Positions 54,335 to 64,000 of a stretch of DNA of 64,000 bases are shown here, piece after piece. The first letter of the stretch is position 1. The number at the start of each line of letters is the position of its first letter. A program made the translations under genes and the position numbers. The stretch comes from Amoebophrya sp. A120 (Eukaryota; Sar; Dinophyceae; Syndiniales; Amoebophryaceae). Location of the stretch: assembly GCA_905178155.1 (NCBI GenBank), contig CAJINV010000016.1, positions 977,591-1,041,590 of the forward strand, in the 5' to 3' direction. The notes under the pieces were generated by a model. That model ran no database searches, was not told the origin of the DNA, and saw nothing but the letters and a program-made list of their open reading frames with translations.

Positions 54335-55491
54335 ACCCGACCCGGGTAGATCCTCGTGCAGGCCCCGACCTGCCGAGAAGAATCCCCGGAAGTGCCCGAC
54401 TGGCACAGGACGTGTGGAAGTCCAACGTAGGCGTCTGACAAACGCCGGCAAAGGCTGACGGGGTCCTCCCTCCCCTCACCTGCGCCACTCAGGGTGAGCA
54501 CAGCTCCCCGAAACCCCATTCCAGTGAGCCCCCACCCGCTCACACCGAGGCGTCTCTCCCTGTTGGAAGGGGAGGGGGCCTCACTGTCACTAGAGTCACG
54601 CGCTTGGGTTAATCTCAAGATTGCTTCGCGCAACCAGGCGCGTGCCTCAAAATTCCACGTGTAAAAGCGCCCCGGGCGCCGTGCGCCGCACGAAAAAAAC
54701 GGCAAGGCAACGTGGGGCACCTCGCCCCACGGTGTGTGCCGCTCGTAAGAGCGGCTGTGTCTCTCCTCCGCGTAGGAGAGAAGCGTGGCGCCGACAGGCA
54801 CCACGCAAGACGCGCGCGTGCACCTCGAGGCCACGATCACGCGTGCGTCTCGAAACGCGCGCGTGCGCCTCGAGGCCACGAGGCGCACGAGCACACGCAG
54901 TGCGAGGTCACGCGCGCGCGTGCACCTCGAAACCCTGGCCGCGAGGCGGCAGGGGAACGGACTACGAGATGCAGCCGCACCGTAGTAGCCGCGTGTTCGT
55001 TTATGGTTGAAAATCGATCGACAGGACGTTGTGCATCAAGATTCGCTGCCTAAATGTCGGTCGTCGCAAGAAAGCTGTCGGTCGAGAGGTGATTGAGAAT
55101 GGATTTTCGTACTTCAGAGACCGTTGCGACACGTACGCGAGCCGTAGAGCCGCAAGGACCTCGACGTCAAAGGATATGCGAAAATCGTACAACAGAAGGA
55201 CGTTCAAAAAATCGTGGGCAGTACAACCCACGCCGATCCCTAGCAGTAAAGTCGTCCAGTAGATACTGATCGATCGTCGAACGACCATAGACACAAACCG
55301 CAGGCAGATAAAATCACATACAGGGCAGGAGCTTAAAGCACATTGCAAACCCACATAGTGCTAGCACTAGGCACTCTAGAGCGCGCTAGTTTGCACAAAA
55401 TTACAGCAATTAAGCACACTACCCAGTAAGAAGCTTTTGCTTGCCCCTAGCGAACAAAGCAAGTGCAACCCCAGAGCACAAAAAACCCCCA
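54335..55491. other. Non-coding leader of copy 1
   Basis: GC-rich, with CG/CA-rich repeats at 54800-54940. A 77-codon ORF at 55029-55262 exists in both copies but differs at five residues, so I do not call it a gene. Confidence 0.4.
54800..54940. repeat. Alternating CG/CA-rich repeats
   Basis: Recurring blocks of CGCGCGTG(C/G)(A/G)CCTCGA and CTCGAGGCCACGA, also in copy 2 (61040-61175). Alternating purine-pyrimidine runs could adopt Z-DNA; that is inference. Confidence 0.65.
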
Positions 55492-58400
55492 ATGGCGCAA
55501 GCGTACATCTTCGGAGGCGGGTCCCCCGACCCGCTGAGACTTCGACTGGAGGTACATCCGGACCTCTTCGAGAACACGCTAAAAGCGCGGGTGGCGGCAG
55601 CATCCGCGGGATGCGACCCAGAGCACCTGGACGTCCGCTGGAAGCAGGCCCTGGCCACGAGTAGAGGGCTAGACTGCATCATCTCCGACCTGGAGAATGG
55701 CGAGTTCCTGAACTTCGATTTGTGGGAAAACGCACCGCACGCGCAGCTGCCGCTGCCGGAGCACACAGTCGCGCACTACGTGCGATCCATCGTGGCCCTC
55801 ACGTTGGTATACGAAAAATACAACTCCGTCGAGTTCGACCGTTTACCCTCGGAAAAACTCAGGAAGATGGCGGTGATGCACGGCCTGCAATCTGGCGGGA
55901 ACAAAGCCGCGAGGCTGAACACCCTCCAGCTCGCCGCAGAGCAAGACCACCTGTATCAGTTCCCGCTGCCACTCTGCCCAGTCGTTACGGATGGCCTGAC
56001 CATCCACGACATCACCCAAACGTCGATCCAGGTGGACGGCAACCCGGTCCCCGGACAAGCGGCGGGACCCGCCCTGCACCCCATTGTCTACCCGAACGGA
56101 GACAACGCCGCGGCGTATCAGGCGGCCCAACAGGCGGCAGCAGCTGCAGCAGCGGCGCAACAGCAGGCAGCAGCCGCACAGCAGGCGGCGCAACAGCCCG
56201 CGGCGGCACAGGGCCCAGGACAGCAAGCGGCAGGTTCAAACACTCTGCTACTACAAGTGCTCGCTCACTCTCCCGCTCGGAGCAAGCTGCTCTTACTTAC
56301 AGTACAACGCTGCAACGTTTTGGAAAAAGTTGCAGGGGCCGCGGCCTGCGAGCTGCTTCTAACTACGCACGCAAGTGCCTGTAATATGTCAACCCACAAA
56401 ACTCACAGGTGGAGCAGCACAGGGTGCGGCAGGCGGGGCACCACCGCCCCCAGCGGTACAAGCGCAAGCCGCGGGAGCAGCTGCAGCTGCAGCACCACCG
56501 GGCGGAGCAGCACAGGCACAAGCCGGAGGCGCAGGTACCAACTAGCGCCTCTTCGTGTAGCTATCCATACTGTCGCTTTTACAGCCATGACGCAGCCCCT
56601 AGCTAACGCATGACGAACAGCAACACAAATAACACACAGGTGCGCAAGCGCAGCAAGGGGGAGCAGCTCAGGCAGGAGCAGCAGGAGCACCCGCTGGCGC
56701 AGTCCAGGCAGCCGCGGCGGCCGGAGCAGGTATCTTGCTGTCGTCGCCACGAAGGGCCTTCTACATGCTCGAAATCACCTAAAGTCCTGCGCTATCAAAA
56801 TAAACGCGTCTCGTGCTGTCAAAATAAAAAGGCGCTGAGCAAGAGCGTAACTTGTAGCGTTTTCCCTTCCCCAATCGGGGCAAAAGTCCCCCGCTGCGTG
56901 TCTCGCAATGAAATTAACTCAACACCACAGGAGCGGGACAACAGCAAGGGCCACAGGCACAACAGGCGCAAAACCCGGCGCAGCAGGCACAAGCTGGGGG
57001 AGCAGCAGGCACAGCTTCTACAAGTCTGTCTTTGCCCTTCTGCATTTTCCAGAACTCTAGACCCGACTAGAGTACAGCTCTAGAGGACTTTAGACCCCCG
57101 CAAGCACGTAATTTTGTGCGAATTTAGTCGGGGCTCCAGATCTGCAAAACCAAAGTAAATCCCAAACACCCAAACCACAGGAGCGAACGCCGCGGGACAA
57201 CAAGGACAGCAGGCCCAGCCACCGCAGGCAGGAGCGCAAGCAGGTAACCTACCCATCCCGCCAGCAGCGGCCGCGGCTGCGGGGGCACAGTTACCAGTGG
57301 CAGGGCCACAGCAGCAGCAGCAACCGGTGGGAGCGCAAGCCCAGCAACAACAACCCCCGCAAGTACAGGCCCAGCAACAGCAGGCCCCGCCGCAGCAGGC
57401 GCAGCTGGGAGCACAGCCAGCTGGACAACAACAGGCCGCGCAACAGCAACAAGCCCCCGGACAGCAACAAGCTGGAGTACAGCAGGGTGGACAACAACAG
57501 CCACCCCCGGCCGGACAGCAAAACCAAGGTGGACAAGCCCAGCAGCCACTGCTACCGCCCGTGGGGCAGCAGGCCCAGGCGCAGGGACAGCAGAACCAAG
57601 GTGGACAAGTCCAACAGCAGCTGCAGCCCCCCGCGGTGCAGCAGAACCAGGGCGGACAAGTCCAACAGCAACCGCAGCTCCCCGCGGTGCAGCAGGCACA
57701 GGCGCAGGGACAGCAGCACCAAGGTGGACAGGCTCAACAGCAGCTGCAACCCCCCGCGATGCAGCAGGTCCAGGCCCAGGGACAGCAGAACCAAGCTGCC
57801 GGGGCGCAGCAACAATACGTCGTGATAAACGGCATGGCATACCCGGTCGCGCAACAACCGCAGCAACCGCAGCAACCACAGCGGCAACAGCAGCAAGGGG
57901 TTCAGCAATACGCAGTAGCGCACGCACCACCGCAACAAGGGCTACCCATGCCGAGGGTCGGAGGAACGCAGCCTCCGCTTCCACCGCCGCAGCAGCAACG
58001 GCAGGCGCAAGCACAGGCAAACGTCTACGGTGCGTTCAACGCAGGAGGGACGCAGAACACTAGTGCCGGTGGAGTCCACAACTTCGAACGGTACGCGGCA
58101 ACGGCCCCGCCACCGACCAACAACACGCGGACCGACATGCACAATTTCCACAATTGGAGCGAAGACGAGAGGGCTCTGTACTTCGACTCCATGGTAAAGC
58201 GGGCAACGGGAACCGCGACGGGCGTGCAACTGCCGGAGGAGCCCGTCCTGCAACCTGTCAACGCCTACTGGCACATGCGGGATGAAACGCTTAAGCCCTT
58301 GCCGCGCAACCGCAGGCCGGATGATGACGCCGGGGCCGACCCCGGTTACTGGGTCATTACCTCCCAGAACAGACCGGTGAACTTGGAGTGCTTCCCGTTA

Positions 58401-59027
58401 GTCTGGATGTCCAGCCAGTACAAGCGACAGCAGTCGCTTCCAAGGGTGAGATCGAAAAACGCCGACGGCTCGTACACCAACGGCAAGTCATGGAACGAAG
58501 ACAGGGTGTACGAAGTGGAGTACATCTCGGATTTGCGAGATTTGTTGGTGTGCCACAACGCAACCGGTGCGCAGGTGCAGGTCAACATACAGAACCTCAC
58601 CTACATGTCGGAACACCTTTGGTTGGATACCGATTCGGTATTGTATGAATACCTCAGCAAGTTGGATCCGGAAGCAAGGCGGGCAGCCAAAATGGCCGTC
58701 CTCTGGGCGATGGCGCTCGGAATCAGAGACGAGCTCCAGCTGGTCTTGCGGGCCCTCCAGGAGGAAGAAAGCCTCACCACGAAGGGGGTACACAACAAGG
58801 ACACCCTGTACAAAAATACCCCGAAGCACTGGAACGGCGTCTCCTCGGACCTGGAGTGGTACATCAAAAACGGCAAGACAGTCGGCATCACGGAAGGGCA
58901 GGCGAAGTCCCTCGTCTACGAGATGCGCCGCATCATCGACAAAAAGATGACGACAGCCACCCCCAACATCACGCAAACGGACATCGAACACGTACAAGTC
59001 GGCCACATCTATGCCTTTTGGCAATGA
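55492..59027 (+). CDS. Gln/Ala-rich protein of the repeated segment, copy 1 (to in-frame TGA)
   Basis: Exons 55492-56233, 56409-56534, 56640-56729, 56931-57008 and 57181-59027 sum to 960 residues plus TGA. The first ~190 residues are ordered and unlike any family I know (begins MAQAYIFGGGSPDPL). A very long Gln/Ala/Pro/Gly tract follows, then an ordered C-terminal part from about 58060 (HNFHNWSEDERALYF..., YWVITSQNRPVNLECFPLVW...). All four introns are in phase 1 at GCAG|G sites; three use GT-AG and 57009-57180 appears to use GC-AG. The reading frame continues after the TGA for 364 codons. Repetition and a zinc-knuckle-like tail suggest a retroelement Gag-type protein, but no polymerase is seen, so that is speculative. 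Confidence 0.7.
57285..57930 (+). repeat. Gln-rich coding repeats
   Basis: CAG/CAA-dominated, with ~60-bp tandem units at 57590-57800 containing CAGGGACAGCAGAACCAAGG and GGACAA(G/C)(T/C)CCAACAGCA. Unit number could vary by slippage. Confidence 0.8.
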
Positions 59028-60122
59028 TGCGTTGACGGAATTTTCGAAGTCAACGGGGTACAAAGCGCCCATCTCCCGAAAGGGGCTAACTTTGTGACGT
59101 CCTCCAGTCGAGCGGAGAAATTCCACCACATGTGCATCGTCGCCACGGTGCTCAACATGTACGACACAGTCGCGGGCGCTACCGCCGACCTGACCGGACT
59201 GCGGGACACGATAAACATCAAGTCGGATTATGAGTTTCAAATTCAAATTTTGCCATCCGTCATCTACTCGTTGGCGTCGAAGCAACCACCGAACAAGTCG
59301 TTGAGCTTGGGACTTTCCGAGGGCCAGGGTGGCAACGCCAGGACTTTCAAGTACGTGGTAGAAAAGGTCGCCACGGGTCGCTGCAGCGAGATCATCAAGC
59401 AGAGACAGTTCTACTTCGCCTCGAACGGGCTCGGGGAAGCGAATCCGAATCCGGACAACCTCACTAGAGCGCAGAAACGCGCAGCAAAGCGCCGAGGCGA
59501 AGAGGCGGGTAATCCGAACCCGAAGCAGCAACGCAAGGCGTCCAGCAGCGACGAACCGATGTTCCCCAAAAGCCCGACCTTCGACCTGCCCAAGCAGCAG
59601 GCCAGCAGCTCCTCCTGGACGAAAAACGCAAACCAGTCCAAGATGGGGAAGCTTGATATCACTACCGCCAAGTACAAGAACGACTGGAACGCGAAGGACC
59701 CGTACTTCCAGCGCAAAATGAGCGCTCCAAAGTCAGTCATCCACGCGGGAAAAATGACGATGGTCTGCTCGGCGGCCGGCCTGGTGGAAGAACCGGGTAT
59801 CTCGGCCTTAAACTGGCCGCTCAGCGTGTGCCGGGATTTCCACATGCAAGGATCTTCCTGCATCGGCGGTTGCAAAAAGTGGCACGACATCCCCGAGGAG
59901 TACAGGACGGACACGCAGTCTTGGTGGCACATCCTGAACATCCAAAGCGCCGTGGCCAGCAACAACTCCAAGAACCTTCAGCAGCTCCAGCCCTGCCTCC
60001 CCATGTCACCACCCGGGAACGGCGGGAAAGGCGGAAAAGGCAAGGGAGGAAAAGGCAAGGGCAAGAAGGGCAAGGGCAAGAAGGGCAAGGACAAGCAGGA
60101 AAAATCGGCCGAATACGAATAG
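59028..60122 (+). CDS. In-frame continuation beyond the TGA (zinc-knuckle-like, Lys/Gly tail)
   Basis: Same frame as the preceding exon, separated only by TGA at 59025-59027. It is coding-like from its first codon (C-V-D-G-I-F-E-V-N-G). Near the end is a C-x9-C-x3-C-x3-H cluster (around 59829-59885), a CCCH-like zinc site, followed by Gly/Lys repeats (60010-60095) and TAG at 60120. Without an ATG near the TGA this is best seen as a read-through extension or the remains of one longer protein. The first in-frame GTG is at 59094; an internal ATG also exists. Confidence 0.6.
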   Translation, partial: CVDGIFEVNGVQSAHLPKGANFVTSSSRAEKFHHMCIVATVLNMYDTVAGATADLTGLRDTINIKSDYEFQIQILPSVIYSLASKQPPNKSLSLGLSEGQGGNARTFKYVVEKVATGRCSEIIKQRQFYFASNGLGEANPNPDNLTRAQKRAAKRRGEEAGNPNPKQQRKASSSDEPMFPKSPTFDLPKQQASSSSWTKNANQSKMGKLDITTAKYKNDWNAKDPYFQRKMSAPKSVIHAGKMTMVCSAAGLVEEPGISALNWPLSVCRDFHMQGSSCIGGCKKWHDIPEEYRTDTQSWWHILNIQSAVASNNSKNLQQLQPCLPMSPPGNGGKGGKGKGGKGKGKKGKGKKGKDKQEKSAEYE

Positions 60123-60569
60123 TCGAAGGTACACAATATAGCCACCCGCGGCAGCGGGGACATCAGCGACTAAATAGATAGTCAGCACAAGCCTAATACT
60201 ACCGTGAGCCACATAACATCGCGCGATACAAGAAAAGTTTGCCACCAATTTTGAAAATGCACGCACGTCAAATCTGAGAGCGATAAAGTAGCGCTACTTC
60301 TGAAGGAGATAGCAAGTCGCGACCCTCTAACGGAACAGCTACGAACTAAGCTAGGGATCGGAAAGAGTATGGCGCCGCTCCAAAAAATGGCGTCGGGGAG
60401 TTCCGTTACAGCAAGAACCACTCAGGGTGTGGAAGTTTCCAAAATTGAGCATGCGTACGGAGCATGAAGCTCGCCCAAGCAGGTAGCAAGGATGAGATCC
60501 CCACAAAAGAGATCACATGCGTACAGAGATCGAGAAGCGTACAGACATAAAACGGATGAACGTAGATCG
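60123..60569. other. 3' flank of copy 1
   Basis: About 450 bp without an ORF, ending at the N. No match to copy 2, which starts abruptly on the other side. Confidence 0.4.
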
Positions 60570-60570
60570 N
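60570..60570. other. Ambiguous base at the copy-1/copy-2 junction
   Basis: The only N in the window. The sequence right after it is identical to 54335 onward, so it marks where the second copy begins. Confidence 0.9.
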
Positions 60571-61728
60571 ACCCGACCCGGGTAGATCCTCGTGCAGGCC
60601 CCGACCTGCCGAGAAGAATCCCCGGAAGTGCCCGACTGGCACAGGACGTGTGGAAGTCCAACGTAGGCGTCTGACAAACGCCGGCAAAGGCTGACGGGGT
60701 CCTCCCTCCCCTCACCTGCGCCACTCAGGGTGAGCACAGCTCCCCGAAACCCCATTCCAGTGAGCCCCCACCCGCTCACACCGAGGCGTCTCTCCCTGTT
60801 GGAAGGGGAGGGGGCCTCTCTGTCACTAGAGTCACGCGCTTGGGTTAATCTCAAGATTGCTTCGCGCAACCAGGCGCGTGTCTCAAAATTCCACGTGTAA
60901 AAGCGCCCCGGGCGCCGTGCGCCGCACGAAAAAAACGGCAAGGTAACGTGGGGCACCTCGCCCCACGGTGTGTGCCGCTCGTAAGAGCGGCTGTGTCTCT
61001 CCTCCGCGTAGGAGAGAAGCGTGGCGCCGACAGGCACCACGCAAGACGCGCGCGTGCACCTCGAGGCCACGATCACTCGTGCGTCTCGAAACGCGCGCGT
61101 GCGCCTCGAGGCCACGAGGCGCACGAGCACACGCAGTGCGAGGTCACGCGCGCGCGTGCACCTCGAAACCCTGGCCGCGAGGCGGCAGGGGAACGGACTA
61201 CGAGATGCAGCCGCACCGTAGTAGCCGCGTGTTCGTTTATGGTTGAAAATCGATCGACAGGACGTTGTGCATCGAGATTCGCTGCCTAAATGTCGGTCGT
61301 CGCAAGAAAGCTGTCGGTCGAGAGGTGACTGAGAATGGATTTTCGTACTTCAGAGACCGTCGCGACACGTACGCGAGCCGTAGAGCCGCAAGAGCCTCGA
61401 CGTCAAAGGATATGCGAAAATCGTACAACAAAAGGACGTTCAAAAAATCGTGGGCAGTACAACCCACGCCGATCCCTAGCAGTAAAGTCGTCCAGTAGAT
61501 ACTGATCGATCGTCGAACGACCATAGACACAAACCGCAGGCATATAAAATCACATACAGGGCAGGAGCTTAAAGCACATTGCAAACCCACATAGTAGCTA
61601 GCACTAGGCACTCTAGAGCGCGCTAGTTTGCACAAAGTTACAGCAATTAAGCACACTACCCAGTAAGAGACTTTTGCTTACCCCTAGCGAACAAAGCAAG
61701 TGCAGCCCCAGAGCACAAAAAACCCCCA

Positions 61729-64000
61729 ATGGCGCAAGCGTACATCTTCGGAGGCGGGTCCCCCGACCCGCTGAAACTTCGACTGGAGGTACATCCGGAC
61801 CTCTTCGAGAACACGCTAAAAGCGCGGGTGGCGGCAGCATCCGCGGGATGCGACCCAGAGCACCTGGACGTCCGCTGGAAGCAGGCCCTGGCCACGAGTA
61901 GAGGGCTAGACTGCATCATCTCCGACCTGGAGAATGGCGAGTTCCTGAGCGTCGATTTGTGGGAAAACGCACCGCGCGCGCAGCTGCCGCTGCCGGAGCA
62001 CACAGTCGCGCACTACGTGCGATCCATCGTGGCCCTCACGTTGGTATACGAAAAATACAACTCCGTCGAGTTCGACCGTTTACCCTCGGAAAAACTCAGG
62101 AAGATGGCGGTGATGTACGGCCTGCAATCTGGCGGGAACAAAGCCGCGAGGCTGAACACCCTCCAGCTCGCCGCAGAGCAAGACCACCTGTATCAGTTCC
62201 CGCTGCCACTCTGCCCAGTCGTTACGGATGGCCTGACCATCCACGACATCACCCAAACGTCGAACCAGGTGGACGGCAACCCGGTCCCCGGACAAGCGGC
62301 GGGACCCGCCCTGCACCCCATTGTCTACCCGAACGGAGACAACGCCGCGGCGTATCAGGCGGCCCAACAGGCGGCAGCAGCTGCAGCAGCGGCGCAACAG
62401 CAGGCAGCAGCCGCACAGCAGGCGGCGCAACAGCCCGTGGCGGCACAGGGCCCAGGACAGCAAGCGGCAGGTACAAACACTCTGCTACTACAAGTGCTCG
62501 CTCACTCTCCCGCTCGGAGCAAGCTGCTCTTACTTACAGTACAACGCTGCAACGTTTTGGAAAAAGTTGCAGGGGCCGCGGCCTGCGAGCTGCTTCTAAC
62601 TACGCACGCAAATGCCTGTAATATGTCAACCCACAAAACTCACAGGTGGAGCAGCACAGGGTGCGGCAGGCGGGGCACCACCGCCCCCAGCGGTACAAGC
62701 GCAAGCCGCGGGAGCAGCTGCAGCTGCAGCACCACCGGGCGGAGCAGCACAGGCACAAGCCGGAGGCGCAGGTACCAACTAGCGCCTCTTCGTGTAGCTA
62801 TCCACACTGTCGCTTTTACAGCCATGACGCAGCCCCTAGCTAACGCATGACGAACAGCAACACAAATAACACACAGGTGCGCAAGCGCAGCAAGGGGGAG
62901 CAGCTCAGGCAGGAGCAGCAGGAGCACCCGCTGGCGCAGTCCAGGCAGCCGCGGCGGCCGGAGCAGGTATCTTGCTGTCGTCGCCACGAAGGGCCTTCTA
63001 CATGCTCGAAATCACCTAAAGTCCTGTGCTATCAAAATAAACGCGTCTTGTGCTGTCAAAATATAAAGGCGCTGAGCAAGAGCGTAACTTGTAGCGTTTT
63101 CCCTTCCCCAATCGGGGCAAAAGTCCCCCGCTGCGTGTCTCGCAATGAAATTAACTCAACACTACAGGAGCGGGACAACAGCAAGGGCCACAGGCACAAC
63201 AGGCGCAAAACCCGGCGCAGCAGGCACAAGCTGGGGGAGCAGCAGGCACAGCTTCTACAAGTCTGTCTTTGCCCTTCTGCATTTTCCAGAACTAGACCCG
63301 ACTAGAGTACAGCTCTAGAGGACTTTAGACCCCCGCAAGCACGTAATTTTGTGCGAATTTAGTCGGGGCTCCAGACCTGCAAAACCAAAGTAAATCCCAA
63401 ACACCCAAACCACAGGAGCGAACGCCGCGGGACAACAAGGACAGCAGGCCCAGCCACCGCAGGCAGGAGCGCAAGCAGGTACTCAGCTACCTAGTGTTGC
63501 GTTAGATTAGGCTTCGAGAAGCGCGTAAGAGTCTGCCCTTGTTGAAACTTCGTTGCGCCTGCCATTCATTGGCGGCCCACCACCAACTGCCAACAACTCA
63601 ATAAAAACAACACACAGGTAGCCTACCCATCCCGCCAGCAGCGGCCGCGGCTGCGGGGGCACAGTTACCAGTGGCAGGGCCACAGCAGCAGCAGCAACCG
63701 GTGGGAGCGCAAGCCCAGCAACAACAACCCCCGCAAGTACAGGCCCAGCAACAGCAGGCCCCGCCGCAGCAGGCGCAGCTGGGAGCACAGCCAGCTGGAC
63801 AACAACAGGCTGCGCAACAGCAACAAGCCCCCGGACAGCAACAAGCTGGAGTACAGCAGGGTGGACAACAACAGCCACCCCCGGCCGGACAGCAAAACCA
63901 AGGTGGACAAGCCCAGCAGCCACTGCTACCGCCCGTGGGGCAGCAGGCCCAGGCGCAGGGACAGCAGAACCAAGGTGGACAAGTCCAACAGCAGCTGCAG
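61729..64000 (+). CDS. Gln/Ala-rich protein of the repeated segment, copy 2 (partial)
   Basis: Exons 61729-62470, 62646-62771, 62877-62966, 63168-63245, 63416-63478 and 63618 onward. Same protein as copy 1 with few changes (for example R/K at residue 17, H/Y near 130). It has one extra intron (63479-63617). The window ends inside the Gln-rich tract, so the stop or the in-frame TGA cannot be checked. Confidence 0.7.
63479..63617 (+). other. GT-AG intron present only in copy 2
   Basis: Donor GCAG|GTACTC, acceptor ACACAG|GTAG, 139 bp. Copy 1 reads straight through at 57240-57248 (GCAGGTAACC). CAGGTA occurs at both ends of the insert. Splicing it out restores A-G-S-L-P, versus A-G-N-L-P in copy 1. 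Confidence 0.85.

Larger units (their letters stand above)
54335..57626 (+). repeat. Copy 1 of a GC-rich duplicated segment (part shared with copy 2)
   Basis: Matches 60571-64000 base for base with scattered substitutions and small indels. The largest difference is a 139-bp intron present only in copy 2. Copy 1 continues to at least 60122; copy 2 leaves the window. Confidence 0.92.
60571..64000 (+). repeat. Copy 2 of the duplicated segment (truncated by the window end)
   Basis: Near-identical to 54335-57626, same orientation. It begins in the leader, not at the natural left end of copy 1. Confidence 0.92.

Noticed and set aside
55029-55262. 77-codon ORF present in both copies of the duplicated segment
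   Set aside because: The copies differ at five amino acids while flanking DNA is nearly identical, and there is no domain. Conservation simply reflects recent duplication.
57590-57800. CRISPR-like array of regular repeats
   Set aside because: The units are in-frame Gln-rich coding repeats without unique spacers, in a eukaryotic gene.
57124-58020. Long minus-strand ORF (298 codons) opposite the Gln-rich tract
   Set aside because: It is the antisense of CAG/CAA repeats, giving an artefactual Leu/Ala/Val-rich frame.
58488-59531. Minus-strand ORF of 347 codons spanning the TGA
   Set aside because: It mirrors the codon bias of the + strand gene, which has introns, ordered domains and a second copy. 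No domain was recognised in the antisense frame.
54335-64000. LTR retrotransposon interpretation of the duplicated segment
   Set aside because: The repeats are multi-kilobase direct copies with genes inside, no short terminal repeats or polymerase were seen, and the junction may be an assembly join.

Overview
The window looks like nuclear DNA of a protist, most probably a dinoflagellate-lineage alveolate; an Amoebophrya-like syndinian is my best guess. The reasons are that every recognisable gene lies on the + strand, the genes include a calcium-dependent protein kinase and an RCC1/HECT (HERC-like) ubiquitin ligase, and the coding sequence is riddled with short inverted-repeat elements that behave as non-GT/AG introns (introners). 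Other introner-rich algae or dinoflagellates are possible. No sequence search was run.

Layout. 703-5284: signal-peptide/EF-hand/transmembrane protein. 7807-18476: RCC1-HECT E3 ligase of about 2,373 residues. 19490-23937: CDPK with four EF-hands. 25053-27212: SpoU/TrmH-type RNA 2'-O-methyltransferase. 27988-39218: Lys/Ser/Ala-rich protein with a TFIIS-N (LEDGF-like) domain; its span is inflated by a 5.2-kb reverse-transcriptase retroelement at 32945-38107 that sits inside one of its introners. 40445-42580: His/Gly-rich protein, tentative. 45328-49065: Ser-rich protein, partly resolved. 50203-51805: AlkB-like 2OG-Fe(II) dioxygenase. 52507-53904: low-complexity protein, tentative. 54335-64000: two near-identical copies of a GC-rich segment carrying a Gln/Ala-rich gene, joined at a single N (60570).

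The main system is the introners. I find 47 candidate elements (46 good, one weak) in about eight families defined by unrelated terminal inverted repeats. Nearly all start and end with TA and are flanked by a 5-bp direct repeat. Wherever both flanking exons can be read, removing exactly one element plus one 5-bp repeat restores the frame and the protein domain (RCC1 repeats, kinase motifs, EF-hands, the HECT Cys loop). For no clear copy does any cut position within the duplicated 5 bp give GT...AG, so splicing must be non-canonical. Ordinary GT-AG introns occur in the same genes. Elements work in both orientations, and all families share an interior motif TTGTVATGC / GCATBACAA.

Exon coordinates are by-eye reconstructions, assigning the left copy of each 5-bp repeat to the exon. 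Frames were checked by summing exon lengths for the first four genes (763, 2373, 697 and 584 residues, each ending exactly at a stop). Introners of this kind, with TIRs and non-canonical splicing, have been reported in Amoebophrya and other dinoflagellates. What may be new here is the specific families, their 5-bp duplications, the shared interior motif and the nested retroelement.
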